Positions 17,286 through 25,892 of a stretch of 64,000 nt of DNA are shown here, one piece after another. Under the pieces are notes generated by a model. It was not told where the DNA came from and searched no databases. It was given only the letters and a program-made list of their open reading frames with translations. The stretch is taken from the NCBI RefSeq assembly GCF_032911445.1, contig NZ_JAWJEJ010000002.1, forward strand, positions 620,001 to 684,000. Reading direction: 5' to 3'. Numbering within the stretch: position 1 is the first letter of the stretch; every line of letters starts with the position of its first letter. Both the position numbers and the translations under genes were made by a program. Source of the stretch: Sphingomonas sp. HF-S4 (GTDB taxonomy: Bacteria > Pseudomonadota > Alphaproteobacteria > Sphingomonadales > Sphingomonadaceae).

Positions 17286-19469
17286 ATGACCGTATCGAAG
17301 CGTGCAGGCTGGTGGGGCGTGGTGCTGAGCCTGATGCTGCTGGCGCTCTGGGCGATCCGCCCGATCGGGGTGAGCCCGCCGCGACACCTCGATACCGAAT
17401 TCAATACCGAACGCGCGGTCGGCCGGCTCGCGGCGATCCTAGGCGACCAGCGCCCGCACCCGACCGACAGCGACGCCAACGACGCTCTCGAGGCGCGGCT
17501 GCTCGCGCAGATTCGCGCGGCCGGGTTCACGCCGGAGATTCGCCAGGGCTTCCACTGCAACGACATCCGCGCCGGCGCGGCGATCTGCGCGCGGCCGCGC
17601 AATATCGTCTTCTGGATCACCCCGCCTGGCGACGATGCCGTGATGCTGACCGCTCACCACGATTCGGTCCCCGCCGGTCCGGGCGCCGCCGACGACGGGA
17701 TCGGCGTCGCGGTCGCGCTCGAAGTCGCGCACCTGCTCAAGGCCAGGCCGCTCGGGCGTCCGGTGCTGGTGCTGCTCACCGATGCCGAGGAGGCGGGACT
17801 GGTCGGCGCGGCGATGTTCGCGGCGCGCGATCCGCTGGCCAGGCGGATCGGCGCGGTGGTCAATCTGGAGGCGCGCGGCACCACCGGCGCGGCCAACATG
17901 TTCCAGACCAGCCGTCCCAACGGCAACGACATCGCCGCGCTGCGTGTCGGCGGGGTCGTCCCCGCGGCGAATTCGCTGGCATCGGACCTCTACAGCATCC
18001 TGCCCAACGACACCGACCTGACGATGCTGCTGCCCTTGAAGGTCGATGCGGCCAACTTCGCGATCATCGGGGCAGGGACGCGCTATCACACCCCGCTCGA
18101 CAATCTCGCGAACCTCGATCGGCGCTCGGTCCGCCAGATGGGCGCCGAGGCGCTTGCCGCAGTCACCGGGTTCGCCAGCCTCGCGGGCGGTAGCAAGGCG
18201 GCGGAGGGCCAGAGCATCTTCGTCAATATCGGGCCGTGGTTCTTCTTCGTGCTGCCGAGCGGCGTCGCACTGGCGCTGCTCGTGGTCGGGCTCGGATCGG
18301 CGATCCTCGTCTATGCGCGCACCGGCGGCGGTGGCGCGGTCAAGGCGGCGCTGGCGCCGCCGCTGGCGCTCCTGCTCGGCACTGGGCTGGCGGTGCTGCT
18401 CGGGATGCTCGTCGCGGCGATCCGGCCCGAGGCGGCGTTCGGCACCGGCTGGCCGATCGCGCTTCGGCTGATGTACGGCGCGGCGGCGCTGGGCGGGGCC
18501 GGGCTGGTGCTCGACTGGCTGCGCGTGCCGAGCGCCACACGGCTGGCGGCATCGGCGTGGATCTGGCTCACCGCGCTGGTCCTCGCGGCGTTCGCCTTCC
18601 TGCCCGGTCTCGCGGTGATCGCGTCGGGGCCGGCGCTGTTCGTGCTTGCTGCGGCGATCGCATCGCTGGTCGTGCCGCGCGTGGTGCCGTGGCTGTTCGG
18701 CGCGGCGGCGCTGGCCTTCGCGCTGGTGATGCTGCCGATCGCCGGCGGGTTCGAGGACGGGCTGTTCGTCGAGCAGGCTGCGCCGATCGCTGCGCTGCTG
18801 ATCTTCCTGCTGCTGTTCGCGATGCCGGGCGCGAGCGGGCTGCGGGCGCCGCTGGCGTGCGGCGCGGTGCTCGCGGCGGCGCTGGCTGCGGCGCTGCTCG
18901 TGCCCGCCTACACCAACGACGCGCCGCGCCACCTCAACGTGGTGCATCAGGACGATATGCAGGGCGCCAGCTTCCGCATCTACGACAATGGCCCGCTGCC
19001 CCCGGCGATGCAGTCCGCCGCGCGCTTCGCTCCGACGCCCGATGGCGAGCGCGACTGGCACGCCCTCGCGCCGCGGCTGGGCGATGACGGGCGAATCGAC
19101 GTGATTTCCGATACCATTGCCGGCGATCTGCGGACGATCGTGCTGCGCGCTGTCGCACCCAGCGCCGACCGCCAGGAATTCTATGTCGCCAAGGGCGAGG
19201 GGCTCCGCGGCCTCACCGTCAACGGCGCGCGGCCGCAGGTGAAGGGTGCGCTCGCTTATTTCGGCTGCACCGGCAGATCGTGCCGCACGCTCGACATCAC
19301 CCTGAGCTGGGCGGCCAAGGCGCCGCTGCCGGCGATCGGCTGGCACCGCACGCGCTACGGGGCAGGCGAGGCGGCGCGCGCATTGGTCGCGGCGCGGCCC
19401 GCCACCGCGATACCGGTGCATGTCGGCGATCGGCAGGTGCTGGTGCGCCCGGTCAAGCTGGAGCGCTGA
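17286..19469 (+). CDS. M28 family zinc metallopeptidase with C-terminal membrane domain
   Basis: A 727-residue protein. An N-terminal membrane anchor (VVLSLMLLALWAI) is followed by an M28 aminopeptidase domain (about residues 35-310) with the zinc-site segments AHHDSVPAGPGAADDG, LTDAEEAGLVGA and VNLEARGT. A run of about eight hydrophobic segments follows (about 320-560), then a soluble, presumably periplasmic C-terminal domain. The layout resembles the FXNA/Pfs1-like membrane M28 peptidases. The start is ATG 17286, behind GGAGG; an in-frame ATG at 17229 lacks one. It is divergent from the ATP-grasp gene. The peptide substrate is unknown. Confidence 0.9.
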   Translation: MTVSKRAGWWGVVLSLMLLALWAIRPIGVSPPRHLDTEFNTERAVGRLAAILGDQRPHPTDSDANDALEARLLAQIRAAGFTPEIRQGFHCNDIRAGAAICARPRNIVFWITPPGDDAVMLTAHHDSVPAGPGAADDGIGVAVALEVAHLLKARPLGRPVLVLLTDAEEAGLVGAAMFAARDPLARRIGAVVNLEARGTTGAANMFQTSRPNGNDIAALRVGGVVPAANSLASDLYSILPNDTDLTMLLPLKVDAANFAIIGAGTRYHTPLDNLANLDRRSVRQMGAEALAAVTGFASLAGGSKAAEGQSIFVNIGPWFFFVLPSGVALALLVVGLGSAILVYARTGGGGAVKAALAPPLALLLGTGLAVLLGMLVAAIRPEAAFGTGWPIALRLMYGAAALGGAGLVLDWLRVPSATRLAASAWIWLTALVLAAFAFLPGLAVIASGPALFVLAAAIASLVVPRVVPWLFGAAALAFALVMLPIAGGFEDGLFVEQAAPIAALLIFLLLFAMPGASGLRAPLACGAVLAAALAAALLVPAYTNDAPRHLNVVHQDDMQGASFRIYDNGPLPPAMQSAARFAPTPDGERDWHALAPRLGDDGRIDVISDTIAGDLRTIVLRAVAPSADRQEFYVAKGEGLRGLTVNGARPQVKGALAYFGCTGRSCRTLDITLSWAAKAPLPAIGWHRTRYGAGEAARALVAARPATAIPVHVGDRQVLVRPVKLER

Positions 19470-19473
19470 GCGC

Positions 19474-21273
19474 TTAAACTTCCGGCAGTGCCTGCTCGGC
19501 TTCGCCCCAGCCCTGTAGTGCGCGGCTGGTGGCGCGCTCGATCAACGCGGGGGCGTCGCGGATCGTGAAGAGCTTGGCCGAGTCGAGGTCGCGCAGTTCG
19601 CTCCACGTGACCGGGGCCGCGACCGGCGCATTTTCGCGGGCGCGGGCGACAAAGGGGAGCACCGCCGTCGCGCCGCGCTGGTTGCGCAGGTAATCGATGA
19701 AGATCTTGCCCTTCCGGGTGACCTTCTTGAGGTTGGCGGTGAAGCGCTCGGGCTCGGCCTGGGCGAGCGCGCGGGCGAAGCGTTCCGCGAAGCTGCGCAC
19801 TGCGGGCCATTCGGCCTGGGGGATCAGCGGCACGACTACATGCACGCCCTTGCCGCCCGATAGCAGCGGCCAGCTGGTCAGCCCGATATCGGCGAGATGC
19901 TCCTTGAGGTCCTCCGCCGCCTTCTTGACCATCGCGAAGTCGAGCCCCTCGTCGGGATCGAGATCGAAGACGAGCCGATCGGGCTTCTCGATATCGGCGA
20001 CCAGACTACCCCAGCCATGGAACTCGATCGTCCCCATCTGGACGCACGCCATCATCCCGTCGAGATCGTCGACATAGAGATACGGTTCGACCGAACCGTC
20101 CTTCTCGCGAATGTCGACATGGTGGACCTGCTCGCCGAAGCTGCCGGCATCGTGCTTCTGGAAGAAACAATGCTTCGCGCGCCCCTGCGGGCAGCGGACA
20201 AGGCTGATCGGGCGATTGCCGAGCCAGCGCAGCGCCACCGGGGCGATCGCGGCGTAATAGTCGGCGAGCTCGCCCTTGGTCAGCCCCGCCTCGGGATAGA
20301 TCACGCGATCCCGGCTGCTGATCTTGACGCTGCTCTCGGGTGCTTCCGGGAGCAATGCGGGTTTTTCGGCGACGACGTGCTTGGCCTTCTTGTCCTCGCG
20401 CAAGCCCAGGAAGCTGGCGTGGCGCACGATATTCTCGGCGGTGAACTCGGCAAAGGCGATCTCGGCGACGAGGCTCGGCTTGAGCCAGTGCGCGCCGCGC
20501 GCCTCGGCACGAGGTACCTTGGCGGGCGACTCCTTCGCGGCGATCTTGTCGAACCGTTCGCGCAGATCGTGCAGCGTCGCCTGGTTGAACCCGGTCCCGA
20601 CCTTGCCGGCATAGACCAGTCCCTCCGGGCCATTGACCGCGAGCAACAACGAACGAAAGCCGCGGCCCTTGGCGGTGCTCGGGAGCCAGCCGATGAGTAC
20701 GAATTCCTGGCGGCGGGTGCACTTGGTCTTGAGCCACGCCTTGGTGCGCGCGCCGCGATAGGGGGCGTCGGCGCGCTTCGAGATCACGCCCTCATAGCCT
20801 TCGCGGCACATTTCCTCGAACAGCTTTTCGCCGGCTCCGGCGATATGCTCGGAAAACTGGATGCGTTCGTCGGCGCCTTCGAGCAACCTGCGCAGCCGTT
20901 CCTTCCGGGCGAGCTGGGGTAGCTTGGCGGTATCCTCGCCGCGGTCGGCGAGCAGGTCGAAGGCGAAGAAGGTCAGGCCTTCTCCGCCGGCCGAAATCGC
21001 TTCCTGCAATGTCGAGAAATCGGGCTTGCCGACCTTGAACGCGACGATCTCGCCATCAACCAGCGCCGGGGCAGGAAGGCTCTTGGCTGCCTCGGCGATG
21101 CCGGGAAACTTGTCGGTCCAGTCGAGCCCGGTGCGCGTGTAGATCTTCGGCCCCTTGGCGCCGGTGGCGATCAACGCGCGATACCCGTCATATTTGACCT
21201 CGTGGAGCCATTGGCTTCCGGTCGGGACGCTGTCGACCAGTGTAGCGAGCTGGGGTTTCTCGAAGGCGGGCAA
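19474..21273 (-). CDS. ligD: LigD ligase-polymerase part (frameshifted from the 3'-phosphoesterase part)
   Basis: About 599 residues holding the ATP-dependent ligase domain (motif I EVKYDGYRALI with the adenylated Lys; VDGEIVAFKVG; AWLKTKCTRRQEFV) and then the polymerase/primase domain (SRDRVIYPEAGLTKGELADYY; VFDLDPDEGLDF with metal-binding Asp; SGGKGVHVVVPL). In related bacteria these are fused after a phosphoesterase domain as one LigD of about 800 residues. Here that domain lies one frame away, and a +1 shift at the palindrome 21281-21305 would join them. A possible independent start is TTG 21273, with GGGGAGGA ten bases upstream, made from the palindrome itself. Alternatives are a sequencing error or a pseudogene. 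It follows Ku in one operon. Confidence 0.85.
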   Translation of the reverse strand: MPAFEKPQLATLVDSVPTGSQWLHEVKYDGYRALIATGAKGPKIYTRTGLDWTDKFPGIAEAAKSLPAPALVDGEIVAFKVGKPDFSTLQEAISAGGEGLTFFAFDLLADRGEDTAKLPQLARKERLRRLLEGADERIQFSEHIAGAGEKLFEEMCREGYEGVISKRADAPYRGARTKAWLKTKCTRRQEFVLIGWLPSTAKGRGFRSLLLAVNGPEGLVYAGKVGTGFNQATLHDLRERFDKIAAKESPAKVPRAEARGAHWLKPSLVAEIAFAEFTAENIVRHASFLGLREDKKAKHVVAEKPALLPEAPESSVKISSRDRVIYPEAGLTKGELADYYAAIAPVALRWLGNRPISLVRCPQGRAKHCFFQKHDAGSFGEQVHHVDIREKDGSVEPYLYVDDLDGMMACVQMGTIEFHGWGSLVADIEKPDRLVFDLDPDEGLDFAMVKKAAEDLKEHLADIGLTSWPLLSGGKGVHVVVPLIPQAEWPAVRSFAERFARALAQAEPERFTANLKKVTRKGKIFIDYLRNQRGATAVLPFVARARENAPVAAPVTWSELRDLDSAKLFTIRDAPALIERATSRALQGWGEAEQALPEV

Positions 21274-21889
21274 TTTCTTCGATCCTCCCCGTACCGGGGA
21301 GGATCTTCGGCTTCTTGCCCTCGGCGATCTCCTGCATCGTGCGACCGGTCTTGATGCTGGTGAGACCGGTCTCGACGAGGAAATCGGTAGCGCCGGCATG
21401 CTCGTCGTCGATCTTGCGGAGCAGCCAGTTTTCTCCGCGCTCCTTGCCGCGCGGCTTGAGGCGAATGAGCAGCCATTCACCGTTCATCCGCTCGCCCTCG
21501 AGGCGGAAGTGAAGATGGCCCTTCTCCAGATCCTTGGCGCTCTTGCCCGCGATCGGTTCCCAGACGCCGTCGTCCCACAGCATCACCGTCCCGCCGCCAT
21601 ATTGGCCCTTGGGGATCGTGCCTTCGAAATCGGCATAGGAAAGCGGATGGTCCTCGGTGCGCACCGCGAGGCGCTTCTCGCCGGGGTCGAGGCTGGGGCC
21701 ACGCGTTACCGCCCAACTCTTGAGCACGCCATCGACTTCGAGGCGGAAGTCCCAATGCAGCCGCGTGGCGTCGTGCTTCTGGACCATGAAACGGTTGCCG
21801 CCGGTGCGCGCGATCGTTCCCGCGGGCTCGGCGGTCCGAGTGAAGTCGCGCTTGGCATTATATCTGACGAGGGGGTCGGGCTTCGCCAT
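21188..21889 (-). CDS. ligD: LigD 3'-phosphoesterase (PE) part, separated by a +1 frameshift
   Basis: A 233-residue frame that begins ATG 21889, four bases after the Ku stop. Residues 1-190 are the LigD N-terminal 3'-phosphoesterase domain, which trims 3' ends during end joining. The metal-site cluster HDATRLHWDFRLE and the downstream EDHPLSYADFEGTIPKGQYG are intact. The last 33 residues, after ILPGTGR, come from the out-of-phase linker/ligase sequence and resemble nothing. If one base were removed near 21290, the frame would continue straight into the ligase-polymerase part. Stand-alone PE proteins do exist in some bacteria, so two separate proteins remain possible. Confidence 0.8.
   Translation of the reverse strand: MAKPDPLVRYNAKRDFTRTAEPAGTIARTGGNRFMVQKHDATRLHWDFRLEVDGVLKSWAVTRGPSLDPGEKRLAVRTEDHPLSYADFEGTIPKGQYGGGTVMLWDDGVWEPIAGKSAKDLEKGHLHFRLEGERMNGEWLLIRLKPRGKERGENWLLRKIDDEHAGATDFLVETGLTSIKTGRTMQEIAEGKKPKILPGTGRIEEIARLRETPARYTGRQRPDRKPMAPRGQI
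21281..21305. repeat. Perfect 10-bp-arm palindrome at the ligD frameshift
   Basis: GATCCTCCCC (21281-21290) is inverted at 21296-21305 around a 5-base spacer. It lies exactly where the reading frame of ligD changes, in the linker between the phosphoesterase and ligase domains. On the coding strand the frame change falls in CTC CCC G, and the second arm supplies a GGGGAGGA Shine-Dalgarno-like sequence. Confidence 0.8.
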
Positions 21890-21893
21890 CGGC

Positions 21894-22790
21894 TCAGGCT
21901 CGCTTGCGCGCCGGCGCCTTCTTCGCTGTTGCCGCCTTCGCTGCAGTCTTGGCCGGCGCCTTGGCGGGCTTGGTCTTCATCGCCGCGCCTGACTTCGCAC
22001 CGGGCTTCTCCAGCGACTTCTTGAGCGCGGCCATCAGGTCGACGACGTTCGAACCGCGGCTGTGGGCGGCATCGTCCTTGTCCTCGATGATCTTCTTGCC
22101 CTTGGCCTTCTTCTTGCGCTCGATGAGTTCCTTCAGCGCATCGACATAGCGATCGTGGAATCCCTGCGGATTGAACTTGGCGACCTTCTTGTCGATCAGC
22201 GTTTCGGCGAGGCCGAGAAGTTCGGGATCGGGTTCGCTATCGGGAATGTCGCGGAAATAGCCCTGCGCCTTGTTGACTTCGTCGGCATAACGCAATGTTT
22301 CCAATACCATACCGCGCCCGCACGGCTTCAAGCTCACCACATATTCGCGGCCGCGCATCGCGAGCTGGCCCAGGCCCACCTTCCGCGAGCGGCGGAGCGC
22401 CTCGCGCAGCACGATGAACGCTTCCTCGGCGAGATCGTCGGCGGGGACCACGAAGTACGGCTTTTCGTAATAGAGTACGTCGATCTCGTCGGCGTCGACG
22501 AATTGGGTGAGCTCGAGCGTCTTTTTCGATTCGAGCTTCACCGCATCGATCTCGTCCTGTTCGAGCAGGACGTACTCGCCCTTCTCGACCTCATAGCCCT
22601 TGACGATCTCGTCGACATCGACCGGCCCGATGCCCGGCGCGGTCTTCTCGTACTTGATCCGCTTGCCCGAGGGCTCGTGGATCTGGTGGAAGCTGATCTG
22701 CGCGCCCGATTTGGTCGCGGAATAGATCTCGACGGGAATCGAAACCAGCGCGAGGCGGATCTGTCCCTGCCAGTAAGCGCGCGCGGCCAT
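21894..22790 (-). CDS. ku: Non-homologous end-joining protein Ku
   Basis: A 298-residue bacterial Ku, the homodimeric ring that binds double-strand ends and recruits LigD. The N-terminus RAYWQGQIRLALVSIPVEIY and the core segments FHQIHEPSGKRIKYEK and GYEVEKGEYVLLEQDEID are diagnostic. The C-terminal 45 residues are a Lys/Ala/Pro-rich tail (KAPAKTAAKAATAKKAPARK), as in other Ku proteins where the basic tail aids DNA binding. The start is ATG 22790, behind GAGGAG. It is the first gene of the Ku-LigD operon and is divergent from pdxH. Confidence 0.97.
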   Translation of the reverse strand: MAARAYWQGQIRLALVSIPVEIYSATKSGAQISFHQIHEPSGKRIKYEKTAPGIGPVDVDEIVKGYEVEKGEYVLLEQDEIDAVKLESKKTLELTQFVDADEIDVLYYEKPYFVVPADDLAEEAFIVLREALRRSRKVGLGQLAMRGREYVVSLKPCGRGMVLETLRYADEVNKAQGYFRDIPDSEPDPELLGLAETLIDKKVAKFNPQGFHDRYVDALKELIERKKKAKGKKIIEDKDDAAHSRGSNVVDLMAALKKSLEKPGAKSGAAMKTKPAKAPAKTAAKAATAKKAPARKRA

Positions 22791-22874
22791 CGTCCGGTCT
22801 CCTCGTTGCGAGGCCGATTCAATTCGCCAATTGGGGAGTCGTTCCGCGCGGCGCGATTGTATATGGGGCATGGC

Positions 22875-23453
22875 ATGACGACCGACCCTTTCGCGCTGTT
22901 CGACCAATGGTTCGCCGAAGCCCAGGCCAGCGAGCCCAACGACCCCAATGCGATGACGCTCGCAACGGTGGCGGAGGACGGCCAGCCCTCGGCCCGCGTG
23001 GTGCTGCTCAAAGGGCACGGCCGCGACGGCTTCGTGTTCTACACCAACCGCCAGAGCCGCAAGGCCGGCGAGCTTGGGCTGGGCACCTGCGCCGCGCTGT
23101 CGTTCCACTGGAAGTCGCTGCGCCGCCAGATCCGCATTGAGGGCACGGTCTCCCTGGTCAGCGATGCCGAAAGCGACGCCTATTTCGCCAGCCGCACCCG
23201 CGATTCGCAGCTCGGCGCCTGGGCTTCCGAACAGTCGCGCCCGCTCGATGCGCGCGCGACCTTCGAGGCGCGCTACGAGGACGTCCGCGCGCGGTTCGAG
23301 GGGGGCGAGGTGCCGCGCCCGCCGCATTGGGGCGGCTATCGCGTCACCCCCGCGCGGATCGAGTTCTGGCAGGATCGCGCACACCGGCTCCACGAACGCC
23401 GCCTGTTCGTCCGCGACGGCGAAGGTTGGAGCGAAGGGCTGCTCTACCCGTGA
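22875..23453 (+). CDS. pdxH: Pyridoxamine 5'-phosphate oxidase
   Basis: A 192-residue FMN enzyme that oxidises pyridoxamine or pyridoxine 5'-phosphate to pyridoxal 5'-phosphate. Typical motifs are AMTLATVAEDGQPSARVVLLK, FVFYTNRQSRKAGEL, SFHWKSLRRQIRIEG, LGAWASEQS and the C-terminal PPHWGGYRVTPARIEFWQ ... RLHERRLF. The start is ATG 22875; ATG 22863, four codons upstream, is also possible. It shares a GTGA junction with the downstream CDF transporter gene. Confidence 0.96.
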   Translation: MTTDPFALFDQWFAEAQASEPNDPNAMTLATVAEDGQPSARVVLLKGHGRDGFVFYTNRQSRKAGELGLGTCAALSFHWKSLRRQIRIEGTVSLVSDAESDAYFASRTRDSQLGAWASEQSRPLDARATFEARYEDVRARFEGGEVPRPPHWGGYRVTPARIEFWQDRAHRLHERRLFVRDGEGWSEGLLYP

Positions 23454-24361
23454 ATCTGGCGCGTCGGGCAGCACTCGCGAGCGTCGCCTGCGCGCTGCTG
23501 CTCGGCAGCCTCAAGGCGTGGGCGGCGTGGCGCACCGGGTCGGTGGCGGTACTCGCCAGCTTGGCCGACAGTCTGCTCGATCTGGTCGCATCGCTGGTGA
23601 CCTTGGGCGGGGTGCATGTCGCCGCACTCCCCGCCGACGACGACCACCGCTTCGGCCATGGCAAGGCCGAGGCGCTGGCTGCGCTGTTCCAGGTGGTGAT
23701 GATCGCGGTCTCGGCGGCGGCGATCCTGTGGCGCGCGGGCGAGCGGCTGCTCGCCACCCAGACCAGCACCGACGCCGAATATGGCATCGGCGTATCGTTG
23801 GTCGCGATCGTGGTGACGCTGGCACTGACCCGCTACCAGCAATCGGTGATCCGCCGCACGCGATCGGTCGCGATCGGCGCGGACCGGGTGCATTACCAGT
23901 CGGACCTGCTGCTCAACGGCGCGGTGATCGCGGCGCTTGCCTTGGAAAGCTATGCCGGGCTGGCGGGCGCCGACGCGGTGTTCGGCCTGGCGATCGGGCT
24001 GTGGCTGCTCTACGGCGCATGGCGCGCCTCGGTCGACGCGATCGACCAGCTGATGGACAAGGAATGGCCCGAGGAGAAGCGCCGCGCCTTTGTCGACGTC
24101 GCCGCGCGCCACCCCGAACTGATCGGGCTCCACGATTTGCGCACCCGGACCAGCGGCGCAAAGGATTTCGTCCAATTCCATATCTGGATGGACCCGCACA
24201 TGACGATCCTCGCCATGCATGACGTCGTCGAGCGGCTGGAGAAGGAGCTGGCCGAGGAATTCCCCGGCGTCGAAGTGCTGATCCATGTCGATCCCGAGGG
24301 CCAGGTCGACGAACCCGGCAACCCGCTCGCCGAAACCGATTTGCTCAAGGACACCCGATGA
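23450..24361 (+). CDS. Cation diffusion facilitator (FieF-like) transporter
   Basis: A 303-residue CDF family metal/proton antiporter. There are six hydrophobic segments in the first about 210 residues. The metal site in helix II is SLADSLLDLVASL (Asp pair, FieF-like), HRFGHGKAEALAAL marks the following loop, and HYQSDLLLNGAV in helix V carries His/Asp. A cytoplasmic ferredoxin-like domain ends in VLIHVDPEG. It probably exports Zn2+, Fe2+ or another divalent ion from the cytoplasm. The start is GTG 23450, overlapping the pdxH stop. Its own stop overlaps the phzF start (ATGA), making a three-gene coupled operon. Confidence 0.92.
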   Translation: MNLARRAALASVACALLLGSLKAWAAWRTGSVAVLASLADSLLDLVASLVTLGGVHVAALPADDDHRFGHGKAEALAALFQVVMIAVSAAAILWRAGERLLATQTSTDAEYGIGVSLVAIVVTLALTRYQQSVIRRTRSVAIGADRVHYQSDLLLNGAVIAALALESYAGLAGADAVFGLAIGLWLLYGAWRASVDAIDQLMDKEWPEEKRRAFVDVAARHPELIGLHDLRTRTSGAKDFVQFHIWMDPHMTILAMHDVVERLEKELAEEFPGVEVLIHVDPEGQVDEPGNPLAETDLLKDTR

Positions 24362-25149
24362 GACTTCCCTTCGCCCAGATCGACGCCTTTGCCGACCGGC
24401 CGTTCACCGGCAATCCGGCGGCAGTGATGCCGCTCGACGCATGGCTCGACGACGCGCTGCTCCAGGCGATCGCCGAGGAGAACAATTTATCGGAGACGGC
24501 TTTCCTCGTGCCCGACGAGGACGAAGCGGCGGACTATGAGCTGCGTTGGTTCACGCCCGGGGTCGAAGTCGCCTTGTGTGGCCATGCGACGCTGGCGAGC
24601 GGGCACTACATCCTCGCGCGCGAGCAGGACCGCGACCTGGTGCGCTTCCGCACCCGGCAATCGGGGGTGCTCGAAGTCGCGCGGCATGGCGAGGGCTATC
24701 TGATGGCGCTGCCGGCCTATCCGCCCGTGCCGCAGGCGATACCGGGGCTGCTCGATGCGCTCGGCGTGGCGCACGGCGAGACGCTGCGCCACCCGCGCGG
24801 ATATGACCTGACCGTGCTGGAAAACGCCGAGGCGGTGCTCGCGCTCACTCCCGATTTTCGCGCGCTTGCGGCGCTCGGCGATACGCTCAACATCGTGACG
24901 GCGCCGGGCAAGGATACCGATGTGATCAGCCGCGTCTTCGCGCCGGCGGCGGGGATCGACGAGGATCCGGTCACCGGATCGGCGCACGCGGTGCTGGTGC
25001 CCTATTGGGCGGCGCGGCTGGGGCGGAAGCATTTCACCGCGTTCCAGGCGAGCCGCCGCGGCGGGCATGTCGCCTGCGAGCTCGACGGGGACAAGGTGAT
25101 CCTCGGCGGCAAATGCGTGACCGTGATCGAGGGCGAGTTCGCGCGCTAG
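24358..25149 (+). CDS. PhzF family isomerase-like protein
   Basis: A 263-residue protein with the PhzF/diaminopimelate-epimerase-like fold. The N-terminal QIDAFADRPFTGNPAAV and the catalytic Glu in IAEENNLSETAFLV are conserved. WFTPGVEVALCGHATLASGH and the C-terminal IDEDPVTGSAHAVL are family marks. No phenazine pathway genes are nearby, so phenazine synthesis should not be assumed; most PhzF-like proteins have unknown substrates. It is translationally coupled to the CDF transporter. Confidence 0.93.
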   Translation: MRLPFAQIDAFADRPFTGNPAAVMPLDAWLDDALLQAIAEENNLSETAFLVPDEDEAADYELRWFTPGVEVALCGHATLASGHYILAREQDRDLVRFRTRQSGVLEVARHGEGYLMALPAYPPVPQAIPGLLDALGVAHGETLRHPRGYDLTVLENAEAVLALTPDFRALAALGDTLNIVTAPGKDTDVISRVFAPAAGIDEDPVTGSAHAVLVPYWAARLGRKHFTAFQASRRGGHVACELDGDKVILGGKCVTVIEGEFAR

Positions 25150-25333
25150 GCGCTTCTTCTCGGGGACGCCCATCCGGACATCGCACTTGCACATGCCCGG
25201 CCGCATCCCGATATCGGCACTGTGGCGCCCCGGCATCGCCATGCCACAAAAAGGCATGTCGCGCGTTCTTCCCCTGTTCGGAACGGCGCGCGCGCGCTAT
25301 TCTGCCGCACCAATTCGTGTGATCAACAGCTAC

Positions 25334-25349
25334 AGGAGCAGTCCTTATA
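25334..25349 (+). promoter_or_regulatory. Shine-Dalgarno and putative ATA start of infC
   Basis: AGGAG at 25334-25338 is followed after eight bases by ATA at 25347, in frame with infC. The first ATG (25359) is 20 bases from this ribosome-binding site, with no better one between. IF-3 genes commonly use rare start codons (ATT in E. coli) as the basis of autoregulation, so ATA is a credible start. Confidence 0.45.
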
Positions 25350-25892
25350 CGTCCTCCCATGTCCCGGCGCCCCCTGGCACCGCCGCCGATGAACGGCCCG
25401 CGCTTCAATGAATTCATTCAGTCGCAGAAGGTGCGGGTGATCGACCATGAGGGCGAGAATCTCGGCGTGATGTTCACGCGCGAAGCGATGGAGCAGGCGC
25501 GCGAGGTCGGCCTCGACCTCGTCGAAGTGTCGCCCAACGCCGATCCGCCCGTCGCCAAGTTCCTCGACGTCGGCAAGTTCAAGTACGAGGCCCAGAAAAA
25601 GGCCAACCAGGCACGCAAGACCCAGAAGACGCAGGAGATCAAGGAGATCAAGATGCGTCCGAACATCGACGATCATGATTATGATACGAAGATGAAGGCG
25701 ATCCACAAGTTCCTGGGCGAAGGCGACAAGGTGAAGATCACCCTGCGCTTCCGCGGCCGCGAGCTTTCGCACGGCCAGCTCGGCATGATCCTGCTCAAGC
25801 GCGTGCAGGACGATACGGCGGAGATCGCCAAGATCGAGAGCTATCCGCGCATGGAAGGCCGCCAGATGCTGATGGTCATCTCGCCCAAGTGA
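25347..25892 (+). CDS. infC: Translation initiation factor IF-3
   Basis: IF-3 of 181 residues if started at ATA 25347, or 177 from ATG 25359. It has an N-terminal domain ([20 protein letters not shown]), a lysine-rich linker ([20 protein letters not shown]) and a C-terminal domain ([20 protein letters not shown], then [11 protein letters not shown]). It binds the 30S subunit and enforces start-codon selection. The spacing from AGGAG favours the ATA codon. The usual downstream partners rpmI and rplT are not here, and thrS lies 2.5 kb away on the other strand. The GH16 gene starts on the infC stop (TGATG). Confidence 0.95.
   Translation: MRPPMSRRPLAPPPMNGPRFNEFIQSQKVRVIDHEGENLGVMFTREAMEQAREVGLDLVEVSPNADPPVAKFLDVGKFKYEAQKKANQARKTQKTQEIKEIKMRPNIDDHDYDTKMKAIHKFLGEGDKVKITLRFRGRELSHGQLGMILLKRVQDDTAEIAKIESYPRMEGRQMLMVISPK

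Noticed and set aside
14789..17620. 943-residue frame on the minus strand overlapping the ATP-grasp/alpha-E gene in another phase
   Set aside because: Extremely Arg/Ala-rich low-complexity translation and no homology-like motifs; the in-phase protein has clear domains.
24358..25149. Phenazine biosynthesis gene
   Set aside because: The protein is PhzF-like in fold, but no other phenazine gene is present; most such proteins have other roles.
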